Assembly: GCA_900549945.1 (NCBI GenBank)
Contig: URQJ01000098.1
Location: forward strand, 1 to 6,904
Source of the DNA: an uncultured Oscillospiraceae bacterium
GTDB taxonomy: Bacteria; Bacillota; Clostridia; Oscillospirales; Acutalibacteraceae
Length of the DNA stretch: 6,904 bases
Reading direction: 5' to 3'
Below, in pieces: positions 5,910 to 6,904 of the stretch. The notes beneath the pieces were generated by a model. That model made no database searches. It saw only the letters and a list, made by a program, of their open reading frames with translations, and had not been told where the DNA came from. Made by a program: the position numbers and the translations under genes. Within the stretch, counting starts at the first letter, position 1, and each line of letters opens with the position of its first letter.

Positions 5910-6248
5910 ATGACGATGAATAAGCTGAAATGTAGCGTGGAAACCTGCCGCCACAATCACAACGACCTGTGCAGCCTGCAGAAGATTCAGGTGGACGGCC
6001 CGGCCGCGATGGAGAGCCGCGAAACCTGCTGCGGCTCCTATGCGGAGCGCGCGAAGTCCGCGAAGAACGAAGCCTCCTGCGGGTGCTCCTCGGCGAGCGA
6101 GCGCACGGACATTCATTGCAGTGCGGAGCGCTGCACGTACAACGAAGGCAAAAAATGCCGTGCGGAGCAGGTGAACGTCGGCTGCTGCTGTTCGGCCCCG
6201 TGTGTGGTCAGCGAGACGGAGTGCTGCACCTTCATGCCGCGCGCATAA
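5910..6248 (+). CDS. cysteine-rich protein with two DUF1540 domains
   Basis: This 112-residue protein contains 16 cysteines (14%). It consists of two copies of the DUF1540 pattern: C8-x4-C13-x7-C21 followed by IQVDG and a CC pair (40-41), then C70-x4-C75-x7-C83 followed by VNVG and a CC pair in ETECCTF (102-108). A linker rich in Ser, Ala and Glu (45-67) has an extra CGC, and the second copy has an inserted CCC (92-94) and C98. DUF1540 is a small Clostridia/Bacilli domain of unknown function; the cysteine spacing suggests metal binding, which is inference. No signal peptide or membrane segment is seen, so it is probably cytoplasmic. AAAGGA (5899-5904) lies 5 nt before ATG 5910; ATG 5916 is an alternative. 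It is transcribed divergently from ddl and ends at its own terminator. Confidence 0.9.
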   Translation: MTMNKLKCSVETCRHNHNDLCSLQKIQVDGPAAMESRETCCGSYAERAKSAKNEASCGCSSASERTDIHCSAERCTYNEGKKCRAEQVNVGCCCSAPCVVSETECCTFMPRA

Positions 6249-6270
6249 AACAGAATTTTTCCAGAGAAAC

Positions 6271-6308
6271 GGGCGGCACGGCTTTCGGCTGTGCCGCTCT
6301 TTTATTTG
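6271..6308 (+). terminator. Rho-independent terminator after the DUF1540 gene
   Basis: A 10-bp stem (one G-U pair) joins GCGGCACGGC (6273-6282) and GCTGTGCCGC (6288-6297) around the loop TTTCG, followed by TCTTTTATTTG. It starts 24 nt after the stop codon and is a textbook intrinsic terminator in the + direction. Confidence 0.92.
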
Positions 6309-6334
6309 TGTTTTTACAGAAAATCTGGTATACT
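6306..6334 (+). promoter_or_regulatory. extended -10 promoter for the 3'-terminal gene
   Basis: TATACT (6329-6334) is preceded by TGG, giving an extended -10, with a weak -35 TTGTGT (6306-6311) at 17-bp spacing. The expected start near 6341 leaves a leader of about 33 nt before ATG 6374. The -35 box overlaps the end of the preceding terminator's T-tract. Confidence 0.65.
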
Positions 6335-6373
6335 GGTGTGCGGAAAACAGCTTGCGGCAAAGGGGGAGAGGCG

Positions 6374-6904
6374 ATGGATCAGGCGCGTTTTTTGGCGGAG
6401 CGGGAAGCGGCGCTCAGGCGGACAAGAGGCGGGCAGGGCATCGGCACGCTCGCGGAAAAGGCGCTGCATGCGGCCTTAAAGGCATACTATGAGCCGGACG
6501 CCGAGAGCCGGGAGATCGCGCTCGGCGGCTTCGTGGCGGACATCGTCGGCGAGGAGGGGATCATTGAGATCCAGACGCGCGGCTTCGACCGGCTGCGCGG
6601 CAAGCTCGAGGTCTTTCTGGAAGCGGCGCGCGTCACGGTGGTGTACCCGGTCGCGGTGCGGCGGCAGCTCTCTTGGATCGACCCGGAGACCGGCGCGGTC
6701 TCGCCGCCGCGCGGGAGCACGAAAAAGGGCGTTCCGTTCGACGCGCTGCCGGAGCTCTACAAAATCAAGCCTCTGCTCCCCCACCCGAATTTCCGGCTGC
6801 GCCTCGCGCTTTTGGCGCTGACCGATTACAAATACCTCGACGGCTACGGGCCGCAGCGAAAGATGCGCGCGACGCGCGGCGAACGCGTGCCGGAGGCGCT
6901 GCTC
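6374..6904 (+). CDS. unrecognised protein with PD-(D/E)XK-like pattern, 5' part (cut by window edge)
   Basis: The frame is open from ATG 6374 to the window end: 177 codons, no stop reached. GGAG (6365-6368) lies 5 nt upstream and a promoter sits at 6306-6334. The N-terminal helix region IGTLAEKALHAALKAYYEPD (23-42) is followed by GGFVADIVGEEGIIEIQTRGFDR in outline: D56, then E65-I-Q67 after a hydrophobic strand, then a helix with K77 and another strand VTVVYPV (87-93). The order E28...D56...E65-x-Q67 resembles the PD-(D/E)XK nuclease core, where a Gln sometimes replaces the Lys. A second region has WIDPETGAVSPPRGSTKKG (101-119), LYKIKPLLPHPNFRLRLALLALTDYKYLDG (128-157) and the start of a basic segment RKMRATRGER (162-171). 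It resembles a conserved hypothetical protein of Bacillota; the nuclease idea is inference and no function is claimed. No signal peptide is seen. Confidence 0.8.
   Translation, partial: MDQARFLAEREAALRRTRGGQGIGTLAEKALHAALKAYYEPDAESREIALGGFVADIVGEEGIIEIQTRGFDRLRGKLEVFLEAARVTVVYPVAVRRQLSWIDPETGAVSPPRGSTKKGVPFDALPELYKIKPLLPHPNFRLRLALLALTDYKYLDGYGPQRKMRATRGERVPEALL

Noticed and set aside
5670..6116. N-terminal extension of ddl, giving a 508-residue protein
   Set aside because: The extension crosses the strong ddl promoter, lies antisense to the DUF1540 gene, and Ddl homology begins at MKKTVCV.
6476..6784. Minus-strand and alternative-frame ORFs over the 3'-terminal gene
   Set aside because: The frame from 6374 has a binding site, a promoter and sensible hydrophobic-core patterning; the others are Arg/Ser/Pro-rich low-complexity shadows.

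Overview
The window looks like chromosomal DNA from a GC-rich member of the Clostridia (Oscillospiraceae/Ruminococcaceae type). This rests on Bacillota sigma-A-type promoters with 17-bp spacers, AGGA-type ribosome binding sites, high G+C coding sequence, a ComF-then-MreB gene order, a DUF1934 (YwiB-like) gene directly before argS, and a DUF1540 protein. The lineage is inferred from gene content and not established by a marker gene. No phage, transposon, CRISPR, rRNA or tRNA sequence was seen; this is mostly housekeeping DNA.

Left part (1-1303, + strand): the tail of a ComF-family phosphoribosyltransferase is followed at once by a strong promoter (156-184), a possible 14-residue leader peptide, and a stand-alone, divergent MreB whose phosphate-2 motif is altered. 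A hairpin at 1426-1464 separates it from the convergent leftward operon.

Middle (1480-5809, - strand): one four-gene operon read right to left: ddl (D-Ala-D-Ala ligase), murI (glutamate racemase), a DUF1934 protein, and argS (arginyl-tRNA synthetase). Gaps are 24, 75 and 47 nt. ddl and murI both supply D-amino-acid parts of the peptidoglycan stem peptide; argS serves translation. The operon starts at a near-consensus extended -10 promoter (5781-5809) surrounded by three dyads, followed by a roughly 105-nt leader with an attenuator-like hairpin.

Right part (5910-6904, + strand): a divergent cysteine-rich protein with two DUF1540 domains, a strong terminator, a promoter whose -35 overlaps the terminator U-tract, and the first 177 codons of an unrecognised protein with a PD-(D/E)XK-like residue pattern, cut by the window edge.

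No wholly new system is evident. The points most worth a second look are the divergent MreB and its leader ORF, the dyad-rich ddl control region, the tandem DUF1540 protein and the partial nuclease-like gene.
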